A model generated the notes under the pieces. The model was given only the letters and a program-made list of their open reading frames with translations, was not told where the DNA came from and did not search any database. 64,000 nucleotides of DNA from Balaenoptera acutorostrata (taxonomy: Eukaryota; Chordata; Mammalia; Artiodactyla; Balaenopteridae), in assembly GCF_949987535.1 (NCBI RefSeq), contig NC_080071.1, positions 28,480,236 through 28,544,235 of the forward strand, in the 5' to 3' direction. The position numbers and the translations under genes were made by a program. Below are positions 22,626-34,720 of the stretch, in pieces (within the stretch, counting starts at the first letter, position 1; every line of letters begins with the position of its first letter).

Positions 22626-23622
22626 GGTACTAGGAAGGAGGAGGTCGCTTAACCTAAATATAGGATTATCTCTACATCTTTGATGATGATCAGAACACAT
22701 TTAGCTCTGATATATTTCAAGAACATAAGAAGCTATTTTCAAACGATTTTGAATAATTTCTAGTTTTCCAAAAATGCCTTTTATTTTTACCACATTCTTA
22801 ACCTTATTTCCTTCATATTTTTTTGAATTGTGTCTTGCACCTTATAGGCATTTTTGTTTTTTGTTTACTTAAGGATCCTCTGCTTATAATTATATAATAT
22901 TTTCTAGGTCTCAGCTTAGTCCTTGAGAGCAAATCAATAACTCATGTAGCTTTAAGAAGCTACATAAAAAAGTTTAAATCAGGAAGTAGGTTATTCGCTA
23001 AGAAAATCTAGTTCAATATGTCAGTCACATAGGGAGTAGGTTCCATTTAACTACTTATTTCTTTTCCAGTCTTTGTCTCTTCATAAATGTAAGTTACTCA
23101 GAAATGACATTTTGAAGTGACTTTTGCAGAAAATGTATGCTTTGACTTTGCACAAAATGAATTTCTCTATGAAGTTCAACTGAACTGACTGAGGATTATT
23201 GGAAGACTTTTTGGTTTAGATGTTGACTTCTGTAGGTCACATAAAAGAGTTCCAACTTGAGAAATAGGGAGAGAGAAAAGGTATTTCATTATGAAGTTCA
23301 TAAATGGCTTCCAGCATTCCTTATAAATCATAACATCAAATACATGTGACTCTGAACTCTATCCTCTAGAATTAACTCAAAACTTAAAATATCTTCATAG
23401 TTAATTTCTAGAAAACAACTTTAAAATCTGTATTTTTGTTTTTTAACTTTCAATGAATTTTTAAGAAAATGAGCATATATTTCTAGATTTTAAGTTAAAT
23501 AGGTGATAAAAAATACATAACTAAACTAAAACAAACAAAAACTGACTAAACATACACACACACATACACACCAAAAAAAAAAAAAGGTGAAGCATGGCTA
23601 ATTTTAATTACAAACTCAAAGT
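22626..23622. other. No recognised feature
   Basis: About 1 kb of unclassified AT-rich sequence; a short CA-rich run with poly(A) lies at about 23550-23586. Confidence 0.35.
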
Positions 23623-23636
23623 AAAAAACCTATGGA

Positions 23637-23806
23637 ATAGGGAGGATGGTAGGGAGACGTGAGAGGGAGGGGATATGGGTATATACGTATACATATAGCT
23701 GATTCACTTTGTTATAAAGCAGAAACTAACACACCATTGTAAAGCACTTATACTCCAATAAAGATGTTAAAAATAAATAAATAAAATCTAAAAAAACAAA
23801 AAAAAC
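23637..23806 (+). mobile_element. Short L1 3'-end insertion
   Basis: It contains only the last part of the L1 3' UTR ('gctgattcactttgttataaagcagaaac' and 'tatactccaataaagatg') and an A-rich tail. A perfect 14-bp target-site duplication, aaaaaacctatgga, lies at 23623-23636 and 23807-23820. This is a clean, heavily 5'-truncated retrotransposition event. Confidence 0.94.
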
Positions 23807-23820
23807 AAAAAACCTATGGA

Positions 23821-25800
23821 TTATTTCACTAAACTCTAGACATAGGAGATTTGTATCAATAATAGCTACTCTAAATATATGAGTCCCACTCGAGTGCTAT
23901 ATTTGCTTGCTCAGGCAAAGTCATATGCTTTACTGAATTAGAAGAACTTAGAAAAATGTTTTGAAAATATTTAATTATAAGCTTTAAACATTTAAAATAT
24001 CTTAAAGATAATGTGGTGAGTGAACACATATTGCTTTCAAAGCACAACTCTCCCACCTCTCCCCCACCTCCACAATTACAGTAGAACTAGTCCAGAATAG
24101 GTACATAGACAAGAAAATTCAATTCTTCCCTTTAAACTAAGGAAGACAGCCATAAAATATCCAGGAATTTCAGACATGTTTCTTTGACACACTGTAGATT
24201 ACACCAGATTACAGAAGGGCCTGGTCAATCTATAAATCTGTTAGACCACTGCTAGATCAGAAGTAAATCAGTGAAATCATGGACCTCTTAAACAACACCG
24301 AACTTGAAATATCAATAGCTATATTTGGAATGGGTGTGGTTCATAAGGCTGGCTGAGAAAGCTCAATTTAAATCATTTTTGTCACTGTACATCTTTTTAG
24401 TCACAGGACAACAGCAGAGTCAGGAACCAGAAAACACTAATGAGTAGAAAACCTAGTGGCCATTATAGTGATTTAGAATGGATTTTTCCCTGAAATAGTG
24501 AAGTTATTTTTGATAATTCAATTAACTGCTTGATTTAAAAGTTCCAGTTGGTGAGAAACTAATACTCATTGTAGAAACCAAGACTGAATACAGTATTTGT
24601 GGCAATGGGAGGTTTAGACCGCTGCTGTGATGGCAGAAGATATGAAGGAATGCCATCTCTGCTCATTTTTGGTGATTCTGTTATTGACTGCCTTGTGACA
24701 CTGGGCTTGGATACTGTGCACACAGGCTCTGTACCATTATATCATCTAAACCGGGGCCCTTTTAAGAGGGTGGGTGCTGTTAATATTAGTCCATGTTAGC
24801 AGGCATAACAGGGGCTCCTGAACAGACCAGGTTGTATTTTCACTTTATCTCTATCTGGCAGTAGTCCCTGTTCTTTGCGTAGGTCAAGACATAGCAGGTG
24901 CCCTCATGATGAGCAGTCTCCTGAAACACTAAGCTTTTTTGTTCCTTTGAATCCGGCTACATTGGACAAAATATCAAAAACTGTTACTTTTTCAAGCATG
25001 AAAAATGTGTCACATTGTGTTTGGCACTTTAGAGAATGGATTCACCTAAGAAAGAGACTGCACAAAGATGAATTTACTTCTTAAGGTTTACTTATGACCT
25101 GCCTAATGCATACTCTATTTTGAAAACTAGATCTCAGAACTAGCAAATATTCATGAGTCTTTGTTGCTAAGAGGTCTCTAAACCAATTTTAAACATGGTG
25201 GCAAGTGGGGGGGCAGGGGGCGGGGAATGCAGGGAAGATAAGGATGCCCAATTTCTGTAATATAGCTCTACCTTTGAAAATCTCATTTTAGTAACTTTAG
25301 GATGAGGTATCTGCAAACAGAAATCAATTGATCAATCAATCAATATTCAACATAGAAATATGTATTATATATACATATACAATACAGAAATCTATATAAA
25401 ATATATGCATAAAGGTTAAGGAGCAGATTCTTGGCCTTAGTCTCTTAGTTGTATGCAACACAAACTTTCTCTGGCTAACTGGGAGAAATGTCTCAGGGTT
25501 TTTGGAGGCTATGGTAGTTTATACAACTTGTAAAAGTGCTGCAGAACCAGTCTTGGAAAACAAGGAGGAGATCTACCTTCTAAAGAAAAGAGAAAGGGAA
25601 GATCTTGATGTGCAGCTTCATAGGGAGAGGTGGAGGCTTGTCTCCCACTAAAAAAGGTGGATTTCCAACCAAATAGGAAGAATGTTATGAGTTAGAGAGC
25701 TTCCAAACCCCAAGGTCTCTACAGCATCCATGCAGGGAATAAAAAACAGGCTAACTGAAAAAAAGCAAGAAAAATTAAGTTGGCCTCAGAATTCTCTGAA
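23821..25800. other. Unclassified sequence with a more GC-rich block at 24590-25090
   Basis: No gene is supported. The segment at 24590-25090 holds two plus-strand open frames (66 and 69 codons) and differs in texture from the AT-rich surroundings; it could be an ancient repeat I do not recognise or a degraded coding insert. A G-rich run lies at 25205-25225 and an (AATC)n run at 25324-25345. Confidence 0.4.
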
Positions 25801-25816
25801 ACATGTAATAGAAGGG

Positions 25817-26112
25817 GGACTTCCCTGGTGGCTCAGTGGTTAAGAATCCGCCTGCCAATGTAGGGGACACAGATTTGAGCCCTGGTACGGGAAGATCCCA
25901 CATGCTGTGGAGAAACTAAGCCCGTGCGCCACAACTACTGAGCCTGCGCTGTAGAGCCCGCGAGCCACAACTACTGAAGCCGGAAGGCCTAGAGTCCACG
26001 TGCTGCAACAAAGAGTAGCCCCTGCTCTCCACAACTAGAGAAAGCCCGCACGCAGCAATGAAGACCCAACACAGCCCCAAAAATAAATAAATAAATTTGT
26101 ATAAAAAAAAAT
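25817..26112 (+). mobile_element. CHR-type SINE, older subtype
   Basis: It starts 'gacttccctggtggctcag', has a degraded B box ('agatttgagccc') and ends in (AAAT)n plus poly(A). It is flanked by catgtaatagaaggg (25802-25816) and catataatagaaggg (26113-26127), one mismatch. Confidence 0.95.
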
Positions 26113-26127
26113 CATATAATAGAAGGG

Positions 26128-26836
26128 AAAATGTATAGAGCTTTTGGATGAAAAGCTTGAGACCTAAGGTTTTTATAAACTCAGCCAAGTTGTCATTCAG
26201 AGCAGAAGACCACAGAAATAAATTTTAAAATACAAACCTATCTAGGAACTATATAACACTGCACCCTTGAGAAACTATTGATACTTAAGAAAGTACTCTA
26301 GCCTAGCAGGAGATTTTAACATAATGAAATGGTACCAGTACTGAAACTTATATTAAGTATCAAATTACCTTCCTAATTATCATAAATATAACTTCAAATG
26401 TAGTCAAATGGTTAGTTTTCTTAAAGACAACACAATAATAAAATAACCTAAAATATATCAGATTATAAAAAGAATAAAATTTGGGAAACAAGAAGGAAGA
26501 GGTATACTAATTTAGTTTCAGATAAGCATAGATGGGATTTAGTTATTGTTGAAGGAGAAAATAGAGAAATAGATAATCTTATATATAACATTTTTATTTA
26601 CATATTTTTTGAAAAAAATAGCTTGATCAATGGCTGGAATAAAAACATAATTTTTTTCAAAAAACAAGAAAATATAAATAAAATTATAATAAGTAGAGCA
26701 AAAAGCTAACTGTAAAAAAAGAATTGGCAAGCATAAATGAAATGTGTTACAAAAGTAAAATTAAATAAGTACTCTAAGATGGGGGGAAAAAACCAAATTG
26801 AACTCTGCTATTTTTAAAAACATTTTTAAAAGCAAT
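26128..26836. other. No recognised feature
   Basis: Very AT-rich unclassified sequence up to the target-site duplication of the following L1. Confidence 0.4.
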
Positions 26837-26849
26837 TCAGAATGCTTTT
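26837..26849. repeat. Target-site duplication, left copy (L1 copy B)
   Basis: The sequence tcagaatgctttt is repeated exactly at 31884-31896 and brackets the 5.03-kb L1. Confidence 0.9.
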
Positions 26850-27082
26850 TTTAAAAAATTTATTTATTTTTTAATTTAATTTAATTTCTTTATTTTATAC
26901 AGCAGGTTCTTATTAGTCATCCATGTTACACACATCAGTGTATACATGTCAATCCCAATCTCCCAATTCATCACACCACCACCTCCACCCCCTGCCGCTT
27001 TCCCCCCTTGGTATCCATACGTTTTCTCTCTACTTCTGTGTCTCAGTTTCTGCCCTGCAAAACGGTTCATCTGTACCATTTT

Positions 27083-30000
27083 CTAGGTTCCAGGTACATG
27101 TGTTAATATACGATATTTGTTTTTCTCTGCCTGACTTAGTTCACTCTGTATGACAGTCTCTAGATGCATCCACGTCTCTACAAACGACCCACTTTCGTTC
27201 CTTTTTATGGCGGAGTAATATTCCATTGTATGTATGTACCACATCTTCTTTATCCATTCGTCTGTCGATAGATATTTAGGTTGCTTCCGTGACCTGGCTA
27301 TTGTAAATAGTGCTGCAATGAGTATTGGGGTGCATGTGTCTTTTTGAATTATGGTTTTCTCAGGGTATATGCCCAGTAGTGGGATTGCTGGGTCATATGG
27401 TAATTCTATTTTTAGTTTTTTAAGGAACCTCCGTACTGTTCTCCATAGTTGGTGGAGATTTACATTCCAACCAACGGTGCAAGAGGGTTCCCTTCTCTCG
27501 ACACCCTCTCCAGCATTTGTTGTTTGTAGATTTCCTGATGATGCCCATTCTAACTGGTGAGAGGTGATACCTCATTGTAGTTTTGATTTGCATTTCTCTA
27601 ATAATTAGTGATGTTGAGCAGCTTTTCATGTGCTTCTTGGCCATCTGTATGTCTTCTTGGAGTAATGTCTATTTAACGCTTCTGCCCATTTTTGGATTGG
27701 GTTGTTTGCTTTTTAAATATTGAGCTGCATGAGCTGTTTATATATTTTGGAGATTAATCCTTTGTCCGTTGATTCGTTTGCAAATATTTTCTCCCATTCT
27801 GAAGGTTGTCTTTTCATCTTGTTTATGGTTCCCTTTGCTGTGCAAAAGCTTTTAAGTTTCATTAGGTCTCATTTGTTTATTTTTGTTTTTATTTCCATTA
27901 CCCTAGGAGGTGGATGAAAAAAGATCTTGCTGTGATTTATGTCAAACAGTGTTCATCCTATGTTTTCCTCTAAGAGTTTTATAGTGTCCAGTCTTACATT
28001 TAGGTCTCTAATCCATTTTGAGTTTATTTTTGTGTATGGTGTTAGGGAGTGTTCTAATTTCATTCTTTTACATGTAGCTGTCCAGTTTTCCCAGCACCAT
28101 GTATTGAAGACACTGTCTTTTCTCCATTGTATATTCTTGCCTCCTTTGTCATAGATTAATTGACAATAGGTGTGTGGGTTTATCTCTGGGCTTTCTATCT
28201 TGTTCCATTGATCTATATTTCTGTTTTTGTGCCAGTACCATATTGTCTTGATTACTGTAGCTTTGTAGTATAGTCTGAAGTCAGGGAGTCTGATTCCTCC
28301 AGCTCCGTTTTTTTCCTTCAAGACTGCTTTGGCTATTCGGGGTCTTTTGTGTCTCCATACAAATTTTAAGATTTCTTGTTCTAGTTCTGTAAAAAATGCC
28401 ATTAGTAATTTGATAGGGATTGCATTGAATCTGTAGATTGCTTTGGGTAGTATAGTCATTTTCACAATATTGATTCTTCCAATCCAAGAACATGGTATAT
28501 CTCTCCATCTGTTGGTATCATCTTTAATTTCTTTCATCAGTGTCTTATAGTTTTCTGCATACAGGTCTTTTGTCTCCTTAGGTAGGTTTATTCCTAGGTA
28601 TTTTATTCTTTTTGTTGCAGTGGTAAATGGGAGTGTTTCCTTAATTTCACTTTCAGGTTTTCCATCATTAATGTATAAGGATGCAAGAGATTTCTGTTCA
28701 TTAATTTTGTATCCTGCAACTGCACCAAATTCCTTGATTAGCTCTAGTAGTTTTCTGGTGGCATGTTTAGGATTCTCTATGTATAGTATCATGTCATCTG
28801 CAAACAGTGACAGTTTTACTTCTTCTTTTCCAATTTCTATTCCTTTTATTTCTTTTTCTTCTCTGATTGCCATGGCTAGGACGTCCAAAACTATGTTGAA
28901 TAATAGTGGTGAGAGTGGACATCCTTGTCTTGTTCCTGATCTTAGAAGAAATGCTTTCAGTTTTTCACCATTGAGAATGATATTTTCTGTGGGTTTTTTG
29001 TATGTGGCCTTTATTATGTCAAAGTAGGTTCCCTCTCAGCCCACTTTCTGGAAAGTTTTTTTCATAAATGGGTGTTAAATTTGGTCAAAAGCTTTTTCTG
29101 CATCTACTGAGATGATCATATGGTTTTTATTCTTCAATTTGTTAATATGGTGTATCACATTGATTGTTTTGCATATATTGAAGAATCCTTGCATCTCTGG
29201 GATAAATCCCACTTGATCATGGTGTATGATCCTTTTAATGTGTTGTTGGATTCTGTTTGCTAGTATTTTGTTGAGGATTTTTGCATCTATATTCATTGGT
29301 GATATTGGTCTGTAATTTTCTTTTTTTCTAGTGTCTTGTCTGGTTTTGGTATCAGGTGATGGTGGCCTCATAGAATGAGTTTGGGAGTTATCCTTCCTGT
29401 GCAAATTTTTGGAAGACTTTGAGAAGGATGGGTGTTAGCTCTTCTTTAAATGTTTGATAGAATTCACCTGTGAAGCCATCTGGTCCTGAACTTCTGTTTC
29501 TTGGAAGATATTTATATCACAGTGTCAATTTCATTACTTGTGATTGGTCTGTTCATATTTTCTGTTTCCTCCTGGTTCAGTCTTGGAAGATTATACCTTT
29601 CTAAGAATTTGCCCATTGCTTCCAGGTTGTCCATTTTATTGGCATAGAGTTGCTTGTAGTGGTCTCTTAAGATGCTTTGTATTTCTGTGGTGTCTGTTGT
29701 AACTTCTCCTTTTTCATTTCTAATTTTATTCATTTGAGTCCTCTCCCACTTCTTCTTGATGAGTCTGGCTAATGGTTTATCAATTTTGTTTATCTTCTCA
29801 AAGAACCAGCTTTTAGATTTATTGATCTTTGCTATTGTTTTCTTTGTTTCTATTTTATTTATTTCTGCTCTGATATTTATGATTTCTTTCCTTCTGCTAA
29901 CTTTGGGTTTTGTTTGTTCTTCTTTCTCTAGTTCCTTTAGGTGTAAGGTTAGATTGTTTATTTGAGATTTTTCTTGTTTCTTGAGGTAGGCTTGTATAAC

Positions 30001-30895
30001 TATAAACTTCCCTCTTAGAACTGCTTTTGCTGCATCCCATAGGCTTTGGATCATCGTGTTTTCATTGTCATTTGTCTGTAGGTGTTTTTGATTTCCTGTT
30101 TGATTTCTTCAGTGATCTCTTGGTTATTTAGTAACGTACTGTTTAGCCTCCATGTGTTTGTGTTTTTTACATTTCTTTCCCTGTAATTCATTTCTAATCT
30201 CATAGCGTTGTGGTCAGAAAAGATGCTTGATATGATTTCAATTTTTTAAAATTTACTGAGGCTTGATTTGTGACCCAAGATGTGATCTATCCTGGAGAAT
30301 GTTCTGTGTGCAGTTCAGAAGAAAGTGTAATCTGCTGTTTCAGGATGGAATATCCTATAAATATCAATTAAATCTATCTGGTCTATTGTGTCATTTAAAG
30401 CTTGTGTTTCCTTATTAATTTTCTGTTTGGATGATCTGTCCATTGGTGTAAGTGTGGTGTTAAAGTTCCCTACTATTATTGTGTTACTGTCAATATCCTC
30501 TTTTATAGCTGTTAGCAGTTGCCTTATGCATTGAGGTGCACCTATGTTGGGTGCATATATATTTATAATTGTTATATCTTCTTCTGGGATTGATCCCTTG
30601 ATCATTATGTAGTGTCCTTCCTTTTCTCTTTAACATTCCTTATTTTAAAATCTATTTTATCTGATATGAGTATTGCTACTCCAGCTTTCTTTTGATTTCT
30701 ATTTGCATGGAATATCTTTTTCCATCCCCTCACTCTCAGTCTGTATGTGTCCCTAGGTCTGAAGTGGATCTCTTGTAGACAGCATATATATGGGTCTTGT
30801 TTTTGTATCCATTCAGCAAGCCTGTGTCTTTTGGTTGGAGCATTTAATCCATTCACGTTTAAGGTGATTATCGATATGTATGTTCCTATGACCAT
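27083..30895 (-). pseudogene. L1 ORF2 pseudogene (copy B), full length
   Basis: About 1,270 codons from ATG at 30893-30895 to a stop at 27083-27085, the usual L1 ORF2 length. The N-terminal endonuclease start (MVIGTYISIITLNVNGLN) keeps its Glu in 'CLQEIHF'. The frame breaks at 30605, where TAATG overlaps the stop of one frame and an ATG of the next. Further open stretches are 29512-30054 (linker/early RT), 29075-29404 (YRPISPMN) and 27953-28888. The last holds the intact catalytic FADD at about 28793-28804, followed by MILYIENP, and the thumb and C-terminal regions. The 75-codon stretch 27420-27644 lies in the Cys-containing C-terminal region (KCWRGC). Several indels make it non-functional. 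Confidence 0.93.
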
Positions 30896-30953
30896 TTTCT
30901 TAATTGTTTTGGGTTTGTTTTTGTAGGTCCTTTTCTTCTCTTGTGTTTCCCAC

Positions 30954-31859
30954 TTCGAAAAGTTCCTTTAGCGTTTCTTGTAGAGCTGGTTTGGTGGTGC
31001 TGAATTCTCTTAGCTTTTGCTTGTCTGTAAAGCTTTTGATTTCTCCATCGAATCTGAATGAGATCCTTGCCGGGTAGAGTAATCTTGGTTGTAGGTTCTT
31101 CCTTTTCATCACTTTAATTATATCATGCCACTCCCTTCTGGCTTGTAGACTTTCTGCTGAGAAATCAGCTGTTAAACTTATGAGAGTTCCCTTGTATGTT
31201 ATTTGTCATTTTTCCCTTGCTGCTTTCAATAATTTTTCTTTGTCTTTAATTTTTGCCAGTTTGATTACTATGTGTCTCGGCCTGTTTTTCCTTGGGTTTA
31301 TCCTGCCTGGGACTCTGTGTGCTTCCTGGACTTGGGTAGCTATTTCCTTTCCCATGTTAGGGAAGTTTTTGACTCTAATCTCTGCAAATATTTTCTCTGG
31401 TCCTTTCTCTCTCTCTTCTCCTTCTGGGACCCCTATAATACAAATGTTGTTGCATTTAGTGTTGTCCCAGAGGCCTCTTAGGCTGTCTTCATTTCTTTTC
31501 ATTCTCTTTTCTTTATTCTGTTCCGCAGCAGTGATTCCACCATTCTGTCTTCCAGGTCCCTTTTCCGTTCTTCTGCCTCAGTTATTCTGCTATTGATTCC
31601 TTCTAGTGTATTTTTCATTTCAATTATTGTATTGTTCATCCCTTTTTTTTTTGTTCTTTAATTCTTCTAGATATTTGTTAAACATTTCTTACCTCTTCTC
31701 GATCTTTGCCTCCATTCTTTTTCCGAGGTCCTTGATCATCTTCACTATCATTATTCTAAATTCTTTTTCTGGAAGGTTGCCTATTTCCACTTCATTTAGT
31801 TGTTTTTCTGGGGTTTTATCTTGTTCCTTCATCTGGTACATTGCCCTCTGCCTTTTTAT
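30954..31859 (-). pseudogene. L1 ORF1 pseudogene (copy B)
   Basis: About 300 codons on the minus strand. The expected ATG is ATA (31857-31859). A 98-codon open part at 31206-31502 starts MKRNEDSLRGLWDNTK and covers the RRM-like domain (IIGVPEGEE, NFPNMGKEIATQVQEAHR, RPRHIVIKLAKIKDK); it stops at TGA 31206-31208, the same Arg-to-stop site as in copy A. The C-terminal part (31112 downwards) reads KRKNLQPRLLYPARISFRFDG. The normal stop TAA is GAA at 30954-30956, so the frame runs on to 30900, five bases short of the ORF2 ATG. Confidence 0.9.
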
Positions 31860-31883
31860 CTTGTCTATCTTTCTGTGAATGTC

Positions 31884-31896
31884 TCAGAATGCTTTT
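31884..31896. repeat. Target-site duplication, right copy (L1 copy B)
   Basis: Exact repeat of 26837-26849. Confidence 0.9.
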
Positions 31897-32441
31897 AAAT
31901 AAAATGTAACTCAGCCAAGTTTAAAATATAGACAAGTGGGGAACACAGTATTAATATTAGCAAATCTGTTTTAAGCAAAAGTTAATGAAATAAGAATCAT
32001 CATTTTATATCAGTGAAGGGTGTCATTTTCAACATGAATTAACATCAAAATATATAGAACACATTAAGGAAAAAATGACAAAAACATATTATCACTGTAA
32101 TTGAATATACCTCTGTCATTCCTTGGGAGATCAAGCTAGCAATAAAAACCAAAAGATAAATGGTTAGTAATTGAAATATATAACAGGAATCTAACTGCAG
32201 ATACTGAACTATTTGTCCTAAAAACAGACACTACAGCCTTTTTTCAATTAAGCAAATTTTTTTTATAAATCGGTAATATGTTAGCTCCCATATATACACC
32301 TAAACAGTAAGTGAGAAATCATACAAGCAATAAAATGAGAAATGATGTTTTTTAAAAAGCTAACCATTTTTTTTCTTAAAAGGTAACCTTTCCTAAAATA
32401 ACTCTTTGTTCAAACTAAAATAATATATTATTTATATTTTT
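31897..32441. other. No recognised feature
   Basis: AT-rich sequence with no recognised repeat or gene. Confidence 0.4.
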
Positions 32442-32474
32442 ATGATAACAGGGGCACTTAGCCCAAAAAATTTT

Positions 32475-32702
32475 GAAAAACCTATAGGACAATTCATAGC
32501 AATACATAGTGCTGTTATCAACAGATTATATGACTATATATTTGGAATCAGAAGAGAATCAAGTGGAAATATTAGAACTAAAATGAGAGAAAAACTTATA
32601 GTACAATCCATGGCAATACATTGTGCTGTTATCAACAGATTATATGAGTATATATTTGGAATCAGAAGAGAATCAAGAGGAAATATTAGAACTAAAATGA
32701 GA
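32475..32702 (+). repeat. Two-copy 114-bp tandem duplication
   Basis: Unit 1 is 32475-32588 and unit 2 is 32589-32702. By eye they differ at about seven positions of 114. The unit length is a multiple of three, and an 88-codon open frame (32442-32708) runs through both units, so each unit encodes a 38-residue block containing AVINRLY, YIFGIRRES and GNIRTKMR. I do not recognise a protein family. The frame may be a chance survivor of a recent segmental slip. Confidence 0.9.
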
Positions 32703-33054
32703 GACTAGTATAGGAACGTGAATCAAATGTTATCCTATATGCCAATGATATTCAACACAGTATAGGCACAGTCTTTTTATCTTCTATTTCTAATTCAATA
32801 TTTAAAATCAATGGAAGTATAGATTTGTTATTGTCTTTTTGATTGACTCAAATTTCTAGTAGCTTGTTTCATTTTGTTCTTAGTAATTTTTATAATAAGG
32901 TAATATTTTATTGAACTGAATTTAGGGAATCCTAAGGCAATTGGATTGAGGATCTTTTCCTCCAAATGTACTTTGCCTTTTCTTTTTCTATGCACCTAAG
33001 AATGCTATCAACTGGGATTCCTTATATTTATTATTTCTATTCTTTGCTACTTTT

Positions 33055-33125
33055 AATTTTATTTTATTTTACAATGTTGTGTTAGTTTCAGGTGTACAGC
33101 AAACTGATTTAGTTTTGTATATATG

Positions 33126-33173
<48 letters not shown>

Positions 33174-34720
33174 TACATATGTGTTTATATGTATTATTTT
33201 TCAGATTATTTTCCCTTATAGATTATTACAAAATATTGAGTACACTTTCCTGTGCTCTATAGTAGGTCCTTGTTGGTTATCTCTTTTATATATAGTAGTG
33301 TGTATATGTTAATCCCAAACTCCTAATTTATCCCTCCCACTCCCTTTCCCTTTTGGTAACCCTAAGTTTGTTTTCTATGTCTGTGTTTTGAATATAAGTT
33401 CATTTGTATCTTTTTTTTTTTTTTAGATTCCACATGTAAGTTTTATCATATGATATTTGTCTTTCTCTGTCTGGCTTACTTCACTTATTATTATAATCTT
33501 CAGGTTGATCCATGTTGCCACAAATGACATTATTTCATTCTTTTTAATGGCTGAGTAATATTCCATTGTATATATGCACTATATCTTCTTTATCTATTCA
33601 TCTGTTGATGGACATTTAGATTGCTTCCATGTCTTGGCTGTTGTAAATAGTGCTGTAATGAAATTTAGGGTTCATGTACCTTTTTGAATTATGGTTTTTT
33701 CTGTATATATGCCCAGGAATGGGATTGCAGAATCATGTGGTAGCTGTATTTTTAGATTTTTAAGGAATCTCCATACTGCTCTCTGTAGTTGTTGTACCAG
33801 TTTTCATTCCCACCATCAGTGTGGGAGGGCTCCTTTTTCTCCACAACCTCTCCAGCATTTATCATTTATAGACTTTGATGATGGCCATTCTGACTGGCAT
33901 GAGGTGATAACTCATTGTAGTTTTGATTCTCATTTCTCTAGTAATTAGCAGTGTTGAGCATCATTTCATGAGACTTTTGGCCATCTGTATGTCTTCTTTG
34001 GAGAAATGTCTATTTATATCTTTTGTTCATTTTTTGATTGGGTTGTTTGTTTTTTTTTGATATTGAACTGTATGAGCTGTTTGTATATTTTGGAGATTAA
34101 TCCCCTGTCGGTCTCATCATTTGCAAATATTTTCTTCCATTCTGTAGGTTGTCTTTTTGTTCTATTTATGGTTTCCTTTGCTATGCAGAAGCTTTTAAGT
34201 TTAATTAGGTCCCATTTGGTTTTTTTTTTTTGATGTTGTTTTTCTTATTTCCATTACTCTAGGAGACGGATCCAAAAAGATATTGCTGAGATTTATGTCA
34301 AAGAGTGTTCTGCCTTTGTTTTCCTCTAGGATTTTTATAGTATCTGGCTTCATATTTAGGTCTTTAGGCCATTTTGAGTTTATTTTTGTGTATGGTGTTA
34401 GAGAATGTTCTAATTTCATTCTTTTATATGTAGCTGTCCAGTTTTCCCAGCACCACTTATTGAAGAGGCTGTCTTTTCTCCATTGTATATTCTTGCCTCC
34501 TTTGTCATAGATTAATCGACCATAGTGCATGGGTTTATCTCTGGACTTTCTATCCTGTTCCATTGATCTATATTTTTGCTTTGGTGCCAGTACCATACTA
34601 TTTTGATTATTGTAGCTTTGTAGTATAGTCTGGAGTCAGGGAGCCTGATTCCTCCAACTCCGTTTTTCTTTCTCAAGATTGCTTTGGCTACTCAGGGTCG
34701 TTTGTGTTGCCATAAAATTT
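33055..34720 (-). mobile_element. 5'-truncated L1 (older subfamily than copy B)
   Basis: It begins with the reversed L1 3' terminus ('acaatgttgtgttagtttcaggtgtacagc'), continues through the ORF2 C-terminal region ('atggctgagtaatattccattgta', 'gggattaatcccc'-like text near 34095) and stops at 34720 after 'gctttggctactcagggtcg'. The frame is interrupted repeatedly; the longest ORF2 piece is 34201-34596. It ends in ORF2 at roughly the point matching 28.35 kb in copy B. Confidence 0.92.
33131..33165. repeat. (AT)n microsatellite inside the L1 3' UTR
   Basis: About 17 AT copies, flanked by TATG/CACA-rich imperfect repeats. It lies within the L1 3' UTR, where the family normally has 'tacatatacatata'. 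Confidence 0.95.

Larger units (their letters stand above)
26850..31883 (-). mobile_element. L1 retrotransposon (copy B), nearly complete coding region
   Basis: A 5,034-bp minus-strand L1. Reading the minus strand: 24 bp of 5' UTR, ORF1, spacer, complete-length ORF2, 3' UTR with a CCACC-rich tract (G-rich on the sense strand, about 26973-27010) and an A-rich tail at 26850-26890. A perfect 13-bp target-site duplication flanks it. The 5' truncation just upstream of ORF1 removes the internal Pol II promoter, so it was dead on arrival for autonomous transcription. Both ORFs also carry disabling changes. Confidence 0.96.

Noticed and set aside
28620..29027. 135-codon plus-strand frame
   Set aside because: Antisense shadow of the L1 ORF2 reverse transcriptase of copy B.
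33079..33312. 77-codon frame through the AT repeat (YIYIYIY text)
   Set aside because: It is a translation of the (AT)n microsatellite within an L1 3' UTR.
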